The notes beneath the pieces were generated by a model, which searched no databases, was not told where the DNA came from, and worked only from the letters and a program-made list of their open reading frames with translations. A stretch of 24,704 nt of DNA from Pseudopelobacter sp964601865 (GTDB lineage: Bacteria > Desulfobacterota > Desulfuromonadia > Geobacterales > Pseudopelobacteraceae): the NCBI GenBank assembly GCA_964601865.1, contig CAZRPI010000044.1, positions 1 to 24,704 on the forward strand, read 5' to 3'. Shown here piece by piece: positions 1 through 7,483 of the stretch. Made by a program: the position numbers and the translations under genes. Position 1 is the first letter of the stretch, and every line of letters starts with the position of its first letter.

Positions 1-769
1 GCTTCAGGTAGTTGTCCGAGAAGGTCATCCAGAACTGGGCCTTTCTGATGGTGGGGATGTGCCTGACCAGCGACTCCATTTCCTCGTGGTACATGCGGTA
101 GATGTTCATGGGGCCGATGCCTTCGGGGAAATCGAAGGAGCGCCTGGTGGCCAGGGGACCTGATTCCACCCATTGCCCGTTCTCCCAGTGGCGGCAGGTG
201 GCGGTCACCTCGCGGATATTGATCTCGGGGTTGAAGTTGGTGGCAAAGGGCTGGCCGTGGCTACCGGCGTTGGCGTCGATGATGTCGATCTCCAGCACCT
301 CGTCCAGGTACTTCTTCGCCGCCAGGGCGGTGTAGACGTTGGTCACCCCCGGATCGAAGCCCGAGCCCAGCAGGGCCATGAGGTCGGCGTTTTTGAAGCG
401 CTCCTGGTAGGCCCACTGCCAGGAGTACTCGAACTTGGCCGTGTCCGGCGGCTCGTAGTTGGCGGTGTCCAGGTAGTCAACGCCGGTTTCCAGGCAGGCG
501 TCCATGATGGTCAGGTCCTGGTAGGGAAGGGCGACGTTGATCACCAGTTCGGGCTTGACCCGCCGGATCAGTTCCACCAGCTCCGGCACGTTGTCGGCGT
601 CGACCCGCGCGGTGTCGATGCCGTTGCCGAGCTGGGCCGCTATGGCGTCGCACTTGCTCTTGGTGCGCGAGGCCAGGGTGATGCTGGTGAAGATGTCCCG
701 CCGCTGGGCGCATTTGTGGGTGACAACCCCGCCAACTCCGCCCGCCCCGATAATCAGTACGTTGCTCAT
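1..769 (-). CDS. Carboxynorspermidine dehydrogenase / saccharopine dehydrogenase family protein (3' end outside window)
   Basis: The first 256 codons of a saccharopine-dehydrogenase-like oxidoreductase are visible; the reading frame runs off the left edge with no stop. The start ATG at 769 follows a good Shine-Dalgarno GGAGGA. The N-terminus reads MSNVLIIGAGGVGGVV, a Rossmann GxGGVG nucleotide-binding motif. Further in are ASRTKSKCDAIA, VINVALPYQDLTIMDACLE and LLGSGFDPGVTNVY, typical of the Lys1-like family. Next to an arginine decarboxylase, the best role is the carboxynorspermidine/carboxyspermidine dehydrogenase of the alternative spermidine route, which reductively condenses aspartate semialdehyde with a diamine. 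True lysine-pathway saccharopine dehydrogenase is less likely in this context. A carboxynorspermidine decarboxylase would be expected beyond the left edge. The gene is 76 bp downstream of speA on the same strand, with a palindromic repeat between them. Confidence 0.85.
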   Translation of the reverse strand, partial: MSNVLIIGAGGVGGVVTHKCAQRRDIFTSITLASRTKSKCDAIAAQLGNGIDTARVDADNVPELVELIRRVKPELVINVALPYQDLTIMDACLETGVDYLDTANYEPPDTAKFEYSWQWAYQERFKNADLMALLGSGFDPGVTNVYTALAAKKYLDEVLEIDIIDANAGSHGQPFATNFNPEINIREVTATCRHWENGQWVESGPLATRRSFDFPEGIGPMNIYRMYHEEMESLVRHIPTIRKAQFWMTFSDNYLK

Positions 770-813
770 ATCATTCCTCCCGCAGCTTATTCGGAATTAC
801 ATCCATGATGCTA

Positions 814-845
814 CCGTAGAGACGCATTGCAATGCGTCTCTACGG
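814..845. repeat. Perfect 32-bp palindrome (repeat family 1, copy 1)
   Basis: A perfect palindrome with half-site CCGTAGAGACGCATTG. It directly abuts the speA stop codon (846-848 on the minus strand), so it would form a 16-bp hairpin at the end of the speA transcript. The 24-bp core recurs after the transketolase gene at 9510-9533. No T-tract follows, so it resembles a dispersed REP-like or MITE-like element more than a classical terminator. Confidence 0.9.
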
Positions 846-2753
846 CTATTCACCCAGATAGGTGTATGACTGGATCGTCCTGTCCAGAAGCTCCAGGAAA
901 TGGCTGCTCTCCTCAATGGAGATCTTCTTCGAGGCCACGCCGTTTTCCAGGCGGTCGCGGACGTTTTTCAGGATCTCGTTGCCGTCGTACTGGACGTATT
1001 TGAGGGATTGCATGGTCGCGTCGCCGTTGATGACCGTGTCGATCCTGTAGTTGGTCCTCTTGTTGAACGTTATGTGGACGGCGTTGGTGTCGCCGAACAG
1101 GTTGTGCAGGTCACCCAGGATCTCCTGGTAGGCGCCGATGAGGAAAAAGCCGATGTAGTAGTCCTCCGACTTGCGGAGCTTGTGGAGCGGCAGGAACTTG
1201 GTCCTGCCGTTCTCGCCCACGAAGCTCGTGATCTCGCCGTCCGAGTCGCAGGTGATGTCCGCGATGGAGGCGATGACATCCGGCTTTTCCCCCAGCCGCT
1301 GGATCGGCATGATGGGGAAGAGCTGGTCGATGGCCCAGGAGTCGGGAATCGACTGGAACAGGGAGAAGTTGGCGAAATAGGTCTGGCGCATGCTGAGCTT
1401 GAAATTCTGCAGTTCTTCGGGCACCGGCCTGATTTTTTCCACCAGGTTGTTGATCTTCCTGATGATCTTGGAGTAGAGCCACTCGGCCATGGCCCGATCG
1501 TTCAGGTTGAGATACCCCAGGTTGAACAGGCTGACCGCCTCCTGGATGAGCTGGACCGTGTCGTGGTAATCCTCGCGCAGCGAATGGCGGTCGATGCTCT
1601 TGTAGATGTCCACCAGTTTCCTGACCGTGGGGGAAAGCGTTTCGGTCTGGGTCAGGATCGATTCGAAGTCCGGCATCTGGTTCCGGCTGTTGGTGTTGAG
1701 TACGTTGGTGACCAGCACGGAGTAATGGGCGACGGTGGCCCGGCCGGACTCGGAGATGATGTTCGGGCAGTCCACGCCGGCCTCGTCGCAGATGTTCTTG
1801 ATCTGGTAGATGACGTCGTTGGCGTACTCCTCGACCGAATAGTTCACGCTGGAGAAGTAGCTGGATTTGGAGCCGTCGTAATCGACCCCCAGGCCGCCGC
1901 CGATGTCAAGATACTCCAGGTTGACCCCGAGTCTTCTCATCTCCACGTAGATGCGCGCACCCTCGATCAGGGCGTTCTTGATCTTGTCGATCTTGGTGAC
2001 CTGGCTGCCGATGTGCGAGTGCAGCAGCTTGACGCAGTCGATGAGATCGTGCTTTTTCAGCAGGTCGATGGCGGTGATGATTTCCGAGATGCGCAGGCCG
2101 AATTTGGCGTCTTCTCCGCCCGAGGTCGCCCATCTGCCCGTTCCCTTGGAGGAGAGTTTAACCCTGATCCCCAGTTTCGGGATGATGCCGGTTTTCTCGT
2201 GGAGCTCGATGATCTTTTCCAGCTCGAACAGCTTCTCCACCACGATGGTTATGTTGTAGCCGATCTTGGTGGCGTAAAGAACGGTTGCGATGTACTCGGT
2301 GTCCTTGTAGCCGTTGCAGATTATGGGGAGGCCGTTGCCCGCGGACATGGAGATGGCGGCCACCAGCTCCGGCTTCGAGCCGACTTCGAGCCCGATGTCG
2401 TACTTTTTCCCGAAATGGGCTATCGCCTCCACGACCTGGCGCTGCTGGTTGACCTTGATGGGATAGAAGGTCTGGTACCTGGCCGGGTAATCGTTGGCCT
2501 GGATGGCGTTTTTGAAGACCCGGTTGATGGAGGCGATGCGCCCCTCCAGAATGTTCATGAACCTGAGCAGGATCGGCGGCCTGATCTTGCGCTTGATGAG
2601 GTCGTCAACCAGGGACGCCAGTTCAATCGAGTATTTTGAATTGGGCGAGGGATGGACGCAGATGTTTCCCTTCTTGTTGATGGAGAACAGGTCTGCGCCC
2701 CAGTTGTTGAGGTTGTATAGTTTTGCGGAATCGTTGACTGACCAGCGCTCCAT
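846..2753 (-). CDS. speA: Biosynthetic arginine decarboxylase
   Basis: A 635-aa PLP enzyme converting arginine to agmatine, the first step of polyamine synthesis. The start ATG at 2753 (protein begins MERWSVNDSAKLYN) is preceded by AGAGGGAA about 10 nt upstream. The frame stays open to 3284, but that extension is antisense to the small heat-shock gene and is not believed. The length fits the 630-660 aa of the SpeA family. The PLP lysine is K100 in FYPIKVNQQRQVVEA. The substrate-binding segments LLHSHIGSQ and DIGGGLGVDYDGS, the ISESGRA motif and the C-terminal catalytic cysteine motif DITCDSDGEI are all present. It is divergent from hsp20 and probably co-transcribed with the dehydrogenase downstream. 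Confidence 0.97.
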   Translation of the reverse strand: MERWSVNDSAKLYNLNNWGADLFSINKKGNICVHPSPNSKYSIELASLVDDLIKRKIRPPILLRFMNILEGRIASINRVFKNAIQANDYPARYQTFYPIKVNQQRQVVEAIAHFGKKYDIGLEVGSKPELVAAISMSAGNGLPIICNGYKDTEYIATVLYATKIGYNITIVVEKLFELEKIIELHEKTGIIPKLGIRVKLSSKGTGRWATSGGEDAKFGLRISEIITAIDLLKKHDLIDCVKLLHSHIGSQVTKIDKIKNALIEGARIYVEMRRLGVNLEYLDIGGGLGVDYDGSKSSYFSSVNYSVEEYANDVIYQIKNICDEAGVDCPNIISESGRATVAHYSVLVTNVLNTNSRNQMPDFESILTQTETLSPTVRKLVDIYKSIDRHSLREDYHDTVQLIQEAVSLFNLGYLNLNDRAMAEWLYSKIIRKINNLVEKIRPVPEELQNFKLSMRQTYFANFSLFQSIPDSWAIDQLFPIMPIQRLGEKPDVIASIADITCDSDGEITSFVGENGRTKFLPLHKLRKSEDYYIGFFLIGAYQEILGDLHNLFGDTNAVHITFNKRTNYRIDTVINGDATMQSLKYVQYDGNEILKNVRDRLENGVASKKISIEESSHFLELLDRTIQSYTYLGE

Positions 2754-2880
2754 GTGGCTGTTCCCTCTTGTGGAAAATATGTTTCTGCACAACATCCGAA
2801 AGAAACGATAAAATATCCAGTATGGGCGGCCGTATGTCAACCGAATTTTGCCGATGCGGATCCGTATTGACTCCGTGACC

Positions 2881-2908
2881 TTGACAAGAGCGATCGGAAT
2901 GGTTACAT
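2881..2908 (+). promoter_or_regulatory. Possible sigma-70-like promoter for hsp20-lon
   Basis: A perfect -35 hexamer TTGACA lies at 2881-2886, with a weak -10 candidate TTACAT at 2903-2908 after a 16-bp spacer, about 50 bp before the RBS region of hsp20. I saw no CIRCE element and no clear heat-shock sigma-32 match. The -10 is poor, so this is tentative. Confidence 0.2.
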
Positions 2909-2966
2909 CATTCAATACTATACCACAATCGCCAACACCCACTCTGATGCAAAACGGATAACCGCC

Positions 2967-3401
2967 ATGCCACGTATTCCGGGCAAGAAATCGTACCAAC
3001 TGGATTTTTACAGCCGTCGGGTCGGCGAGATCAGGAACCTGCTGCGCGTTCTCGAGACGCACAACGAGTTCGAGGAAACGGAAAACCGCCCCCGGATGGA
3101 TATGTACGAGACCGAAGACAGGGTTGTCATCGAGTTTGATCTGCCGGGATTCCGGGTGGAGGATATCGATCTCAAGGTCTGCGGTGTCACGCTCGTGCTG
3201 GAGGCGTACCGGCCGCATGAACAGAACGTGGGGCGTTTCATCTGCCTGGAAAGGGGCCACGGCCATTTCCGACAAGTGGTTCAACTCCCGATCGACAGCA
3301 ATCCATGCTCTGTTTTCGCCGAATACCGGATGGGAGTGCTGCGGGTGACATGCCCCAAAAGTGATGGCGTTCGGGTACCAATAAAGGAGACAACACCTTG
3401 A
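2967..3401 (+). CDS. Small heat-shock protein, Hsp20/alpha-crystallin family
   Basis: A 144-aa protein with an alpha-crystallin domain over about residues 40-140. Visible signatures are PRMDMYETEDRVVIEFDLPG (first beta strands), GFRVEDIDLKVCGVTLVLEA, FRQVVQLP, and the C-terminal GVLRVTCPK where the family usually has GVL.I..PK, followed by VRVPI, an I-x-I/V-like oligomerisation motif. It is an ATP-independent holdase that keeps unfolding proteins soluble. The stop codon overlaps the TTG start of lon, so the chaperone and protease are translationally coupled: the one holds damaged proteins, the other degrades them. Confidence 0.93.
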   Translation: MPRIPGKKSYQLDFYSRRVGEIRNLLRVLETHNEFEETENRPRMDMYETEDRVVIEFDLPGFRVEDIDLKVCGVTLVLEAYRPHEQNVGRFICLERGHGHFRQVVQLPIDSNPCSVFAEYRMGVLRVTCPKSDGVRVPIKETTP

Positions 3402-5872
3402 GTGAGATTGAAAAGGAAGTGGAAAAACAGGAAGGTGAAGAGCTGAAGATACCGGACGTGCTGCCGCTTCTGCCCGTACGGGACGTGGTGGTGTATCCGT
3501 TCATGATCATTCCGCTTTTTGTCGGGCGCGAATCTTCCGTCAAGGCGGTGGACAGCGCTTTGGCCGGGGACCGCATGATCCTCCTGGCCACCCAGTTCGA
3601 GATCAGCGATGAGGAACCGCCGCCGGACAAGATCTACGGTGTTGGCACCGTGGCCATGATCATGCGGATGCTCAAGCTCCCGGACGGCAGGGTCAAGATA
3701 CTGGTCCAGGGGCTGGCCAAGGCCCGGATCACCGAATACGTCACCGAGAAGCCCTACTATTCGGTGCGGATCGAACGGCTCAACGACTCCCTCGCGGTTG
3801 ACAGTACCCTGGAAACTGAGGCGCTGATCCGCACCGTCAGGGAACAGCTGGCCAAGGTCGTGGAGCTGGGCAAGCAGATCTCGCCCGAAGTTGTGGTCAT
3901 CCTGGAAAACATCCAGGACCCGGGCAGCATGGCCGACCTGATCGCCAGCAACATGGGGCTGAAGGTGGCCGACGCCCAGCAGTTACTGGAAACGGCCGAT
4001 CCCATCATGCGCCTCACCAAGGTCAACGAGCTGCTCAACCGCGAGGTGGAGCTGCTCAGCGTTCAGGCCAAGATCCAGAGCGCGGCCCGTGAGGAGATGG
4101 GTAAAAACCAGCGGGAGTACTACCTGCGCGAGCAGATGCGCGCCATCCAGCAGGAACTGGGCGACACCGACGGCAAGGAGGAACTGGTCGAGATCCGCAA
4201 GGCTATCGAGGCCGCGAAAATGCCCGAGAACGTCCAGAAGGAGGCGCTCAAGCAGCTGGGACGCCTGGAAAACATGCATCCGGACGCCAGTGAGGCCGGA
4301 ATCATCCGCACCTATCTGGACTGGATGGTGGAGCTCCCCTGGAGCAAGGCCAGTCGCGACAGCCTGGACATCGCCAGGGCGGAGAAGATCCTCAATGAGG
4401 ACCACTACTACCTGGACAAGATCAAGGAGCGCATCCTGGAGTTCCTGGCGGTGCGCAAGCTGAAGAAGAAGATGAAGGGTCCCATCCTCTGCTTCGTAGG
4501 CCCTCCGGGGGTTGGCAAAACCTCGCTGGGCAAGTCCATCGCCCGCGCCATGAACCGGAAGTTCGTGCGCATCTCCCTGGGTGGAGTGCGGGACGAGGCC
4601 GAGATCCGCGGTCACCGCCGCACCTACATCGGGGCGCTGCCCGGGCGCATCATCCAGGGGATGAAGCAGGCGGGGACCAACAATCCGGTGTTCATGCTGG
4701 ATGAGCTGGACAAGCTGGGATACGACTACAAGGGAGATCCCTCATCGGCGCTTCTTGAGGTGCTGGATCCGGAGCAGAACCATTCCTTCTCCGATCACTA
4801 CATCAGCCAGCCGTACAACCTCTCCAACGTGATGTTCATCGCTACCGCCAACCAGATCGACCCGGTCCCTTCGGCGCTGCGCGACCGCATGGAGGTGATC
4901 AATCTTTCCGGCTATACCGAGGAGGAAAAACTGGAGATCGCCCGCCGCTTCCTGGTGCCGCGCCAGATGAAGGAGAACGGCCTCAAGGAGAAGCACATCA
5001 GCTTCGAGGACGCCGCCATCAGCGAGATCATCGCCAAGTATACCAGGGAGGCGGGACTCAGGAACCTGGAGCGGGAAATCGGCACGGTCTGCCGCAAGGT
5101 GGCCCGCAAGGTGGCTGAGGGTCAGAAACGGATCGTCAGGGTCAGCCCGAAAAACCTGCACACCTTCCTGGGCGCTCCCAAGTTCACGCGGGAGGACGAC
5201 CTGGACCGGAACGAGATCGGCGTGGTCAACGGCCTGGCCTGGACTCCCGTGGGCGGTGAAATTCTGCACATCGAGGCTTCCCAGATGCAGGGCAAGGCAG
5301 GGTTGACCCTGACCGGGCAGCTGGGAGACGTCATGAAGGAGTCGGTCCAGGCCGCCCACTCCTATATCCGCGCCCACGCCGCCGAGTTGCGCATCAAGAC
5401 CGAATTTTTCCAGGAGCACGAGATCCACGTGCATGTACCGGCAGGCGCCATCCCCAAGGACGGCCCCTCAGCCGGGGTTGCCATGACCACGGCCCTGGTT
5501 TCGGTGATTACCGGCGTTCCGGTCAGGAAGGACGTGGCCATGACCGGGGAGATCACCCTGAGGGGCAAGGTGCTCCCCATCGGCGGACTCAAGGAGAAGA
5601 TCCTGGCCGCGGTCCGCTCCGAGATGAAAATCGTCATCATCCCGGCGCAGAACAAGAAGGATCTGGAGGACATTCCGCCCGAGATCCTCAAGAGGATCAG
5701 GATTGTCCCGGTCCGGATGATCGACGAGGTGCTGAAGCTCGCCCTGGAGAAGTACCCTCTTCCGACACCGGCCGCCCCGAAGGGTACGACTTCCGCTCAA
5801 AAACCTTCCGGTCGCGCTTCCGGCGCCCCGGCAAAGCCCGCCAGGGAACTGCCGGCCGCGACCAAGGGTTAG
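3398..5872 (+). CDS. lon: ATP-dependent Lon protease (LonA type)
   Basis: An 824-aa cytoplasmic AAA+ serine protease that degrades misfolded and regulatory proteins. The start is TTG at 3398, overlapping the hsp20 stop (TTGA), with Shine-Dalgarno AAAGGAG at 3384-3389 at proper spacing. The N-terminal substrate domain begins at about residue 20 with LPLLPVRDVVVYPFM. Walker A is GPPGVGKT at 368-375, Walker B is VFMLDELDK, and the protease dyad is Ser691 (DGPSAG) with Lys734 (GGLKEK). The spacing of 43 residues matches E. coli Lon S679/K722. A Pro/Ala/Lys-rich tail of about 40 residues after PLPTPAAP is extra relative to E. coli Lon. An intrinsic terminator follows. Confidence 0.98.
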   Translation: MSEIEKEVEKQEGEELKIPDVLPLLPVRDVVVYPFMIIPLFVGRESSVKAVDSALAGDRMILLATQFEISDEEPPPDKIYGVGTVAMIMRMLKLPDGRVKILVQGLAKARITEYVTEKPYYSVRIERLNDSLAVDSTLETEALIRTVREQLAKVVELGKQISPEVVVILENIQDPGSMADLIASNMGLKVADAQQLLETADPIMRLTKVNELLNREVELLSVQAKIQSAAREEMGKNQREYYLREQMRAIQQELGDTDGKEELVEIRKAIEAAKMPENVQKEALKQLGRLENMHPDASEAGIIRTYLDWMVELPWSKASRDSLDIARAEKILNEDHYYLDKIKERILEFLAVRKLKKKMKGPILCFVGPPGVGKTSLGKSIARAMNRKFVRISLGGVRDEAEIRGHRRTYIGALPGRIIQGMKQAGTNNPVFMLDELDKLGYDYKGDPSSALLEVLDPEQNHSFSDHYISQPYNLSNVMFIATANQIDPVPSALRDRMEVINLSGYTEEEKLEIARRFLVPRQMKENGLKEKHISFEDAAISEIIAKYTREAGLRNLEREIGTVCRKVARKVAEGQKRIVRVSPKNLHTFLGAPKFTREDDLDRNEIGVVNGLAWTPVGGEILHIEASQMQGKAGLTLTGQLGDVMKESVQAAHSYIRAHAAELRIKTEFFQEHEIHVHVPAGAIPKDGPSAGVAMTTALVSVITGVPVRKDVAMTGEITLRGKVLPIGGLKEKILAAVRSEMKIVIIPAQNKKDLEDIPPEILKRIRIVPVRMIDEVLKLALEKYPLPTPAAPKGTTSAQKPSGRASGAPAKPARELPAATKG

Positions 5873-5901
5873 TTTCGGGTTTGTGATTGAAAGTAGAACG
5901 G

Positions 5902-5947
5902 GGGGATATGACGGCGTGTAACGTGTCGTATCCCCTTGTTGTTTTTG
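5902..5947 (+). terminator. Rho-independent terminator after lon
   Basis: A stem pairs GGGGATATGAC with GTCGTATCCCC (one G-U pair) around a short loop and is followed by the T-rich run TTGTTGTTTTT. It starts 29 bp after the lon stop and separates the hsp20-lon unit from the thioesterase gene. Confidence 0.85.
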
Positions 5948-5980
5948 CAATAGGCAATCAAGTTACGACTGGAACCATCA

Positions 5981-6403
5981 ATGATCTGGAATAGAACCAT
6001 GACCCTGGAACAGCTCAACGAGACCTCCAGGAACAACCTGGCCGAACACCTGGGCATCGAGTTCGTGGAACTGGGGGATGATTACCTGAAGGCGAGGATG
6101 CCGGTGGATGACAGGACGAGGCAGCCGGCAGGCAGACTCCACGGCGGGGCCACGGTGGCGCTGGCGGAAACGGTGGGAAGCATTTCCGCGTGGCTGTGCG
6201 TCGCCCCGGAAACGAGGACCGTCGTGGGACTTGAGATCAACGCCAATCACATCCGCCCGGTTTTCCAGGGGTTCGTTACCGCCGTGAGCCGGCCGGTCCA
6301 TGTGGGAAAAACCACCCAGGTATGGGAGATCAGGATCCTGAACCAGGAAGAAAAACTGGTGGCCGTGTCACGGCTCACGGTGGCGAACATCGAGCTTCCC
6401 TGA
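5981..6403 (+). CDS. menI: Hotdog-fold acyl-CoA thioesterase, YdiI/MenI type
   Basis: A 140-aa hotdog thioesterase close to E. coli YdiI (1,4-dihydroxy-2-naphthoyl-CoA hydrolase) across its whole length. Shared landmarks are the start MIWNR, the segment MPVDDRTRQPAGRLHGGA, the catalytic-glutamate motif ALAETVGS, VVGLEINANHIRP and QVWEIRI. The shared MIW start supports ATG 5981 over the internal ATG at 5999, although neither has a strong ribosome-binding site. It hydrolyses an aryl- or acyl-CoA; the DHNA-CoA step of menaquinone synthesis is plausible for a respiring anaerobe, but YdiI enzymes are promiscuous and no other men gene is visible here. thiL follows after 62 bp on the same strand. 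Confidence 0.85.
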   Translation: MIWNRTMTLEQLNETSRNNLAEHLGIEFVELGDDYLKARMPVDDRTRQPAGRLHGGATVALAETVGSISAWLCVAPETRTVVGLEINANHIRPVFQGFVTAVSRPVHVGKTTQVWEIRILNQEEKLVAVSRLTVANIELP

Positions 6404-6465
6404 TTCCGGGAAACGGTTTTTCGCTGATCTTCAAAAAATCCCGCCAGAAGAGAAATAAATCCGCT

Positions 6466-7467
6466 ATGAAGAATAACAACACTCTCTCCACCCTAGGAGA
6501 ATTCGGCCTGATTGATCGCATTTCCGCCCATGCGGGAGCCGGTCAGGGCGTTGTTACCGGTATCGGCGATGACGCCGCGGTGACTTCCCTGATTGACGGA
6601 ATGCAACTGCTCACCTCCACTGACATGCTGCTGGAAGATGTGCATTTCCGCAGAACATGGCACAGCCCCCGTCTTCTGGGACGCAAATCCCTGGCGGTCA
6701 GCATTTCCGATGTGGCAGCCATGGGGGCCATCCCCCGCTGGGCACTGCTCTCGCTGGGAATCCCGCCCGGATTTCCCCTTGATTTCCTCGATGGTTTTAC
6801 CGACGGTTTTCTGGAAATGGCCGCCGAACACGGCGTCTCCCTCATCGGCGGCGACACCTGCTCCTCCCGCAGCGGACTGGTCATCTCCGTTACCATCATG
6901 GCGGAACAGTATCCGGATCTGATCGTCCGCCGCAGCGGCGCGCGGCCGGGGGATGAAATCTGGGTTACCGGAACGCTCGGAGACGCGGCCCTGGCGCTGA
7001 AGCTGCTGGAAACGAGCGGTGTTGTCGGTGAACCGTCGCTGGAAGCCCGTCTGCTGGACCCGATCCCCCGCACCGCCGTAGGCCGGGCCCTTGCCGAATC
7101 CGGTCTCGTGACCGCCATGATCGATGTGAGCGACGGCCTGCTGGCGGACTACGGACATATCGCGGAACTTTCGGGGGTCGGAGGCCTGCTGTATCCGGAT
7201 CGTTTTCCGGTTTCCGCCCCCTTCCGCGAGTATGCCTCCCGACAACCGGTCTTCCCGCATGAACTGGCGCTCTCCGGCGGGGAGGACTACGAGCTGGCCT
7301 TCACTGCTTCCCCGGAACACCGCGAAAAAATCAGATCAACGGTGAAAAAGCATGGCACTGAGGCCATACCTGTTGGTATAGTAACAAATTCTTCCGAGGT
7401 AGCGATCCTGCTCTCCGACGGCAGCCGCCATATCCCGAGACAACCCGGTTATAATCATTTCAAATGA
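6466..7467 (+). CDS. thiL: Thiamine-monophosphate kinase
   Basis: A 333-aa ATP-dependent kinase that makes thiamine diphosphate from thiamine monophosphate. The chosen start ATG at 6466 (MKNNNTLSTLGEFGLI) has a purine-rich AGAAGAGA upstream; an upstream in-frame ATG at 6322 lies inside the thioesterase gene and is not credible. PurM-like fold motifs are present: GIGDDAAV (32-39), STDMLLEDVHF (51-61), SISDVAAMGA, GGDTCSS, IDVSDGL and LSGGEDYEL. Acidic metal-binding residues are intact. It lies just before transketolase, itself a thiamine-diphosphate enzyme, with 16 bp between them, so the pair is probably co-transcribed. Confidence 0.96.
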   Translation: MKNNNTLSTLGEFGLIDRISAHAGAGQGVVTGIGDDAAVTSLIDGMQLLTSTDMLLEDVHFRRTWHSPRLLGRKSLAVSISDVAAMGAIPRWALLSLGIPPGFPLDFLDGFTDGFLEMAAEHGVSLIGGDTCSSRSGLVISVTIMAEQYPDLIVRRSGARPGDEIWVTGTLGDAALALKLLETSGVVGEPSLEARLLDPIPRTAVGRALAESGLVTAMIDVSDGLLADYGHIAELSGVGGLLYPDRFPVSAPFREYASRQPVFPHELALSGGEDYELAFTASPEHREKIRSTVKKHGTEAIPVGIVTNSSEVAILLSDGSRHIPRQPGYNHFK

Positions 7468-7483
7468 CGATCAAAAGGAACAG

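Noticed and set aside
900..2639. A 579-codon open frame antisense to speA
   Set aside because: It is a mirror of the high-GC codon use of speA, with low-complexity Val/Asp/Gly-rich sequence and no family resemblance.
2754..3284. N-terminal extension of speA to the first in-frame ATG
   Set aside because: It would run antisense through the small heat-shock gene; the family start MERWS at 2753 has a ribosome-binding site.
6322..6465. Earlier start for thiL inside the thioesterase gene
   Set aside because: The added residues do not resemble ThiL and overlap another gene; ATG 6466 matches the family N-terminus.
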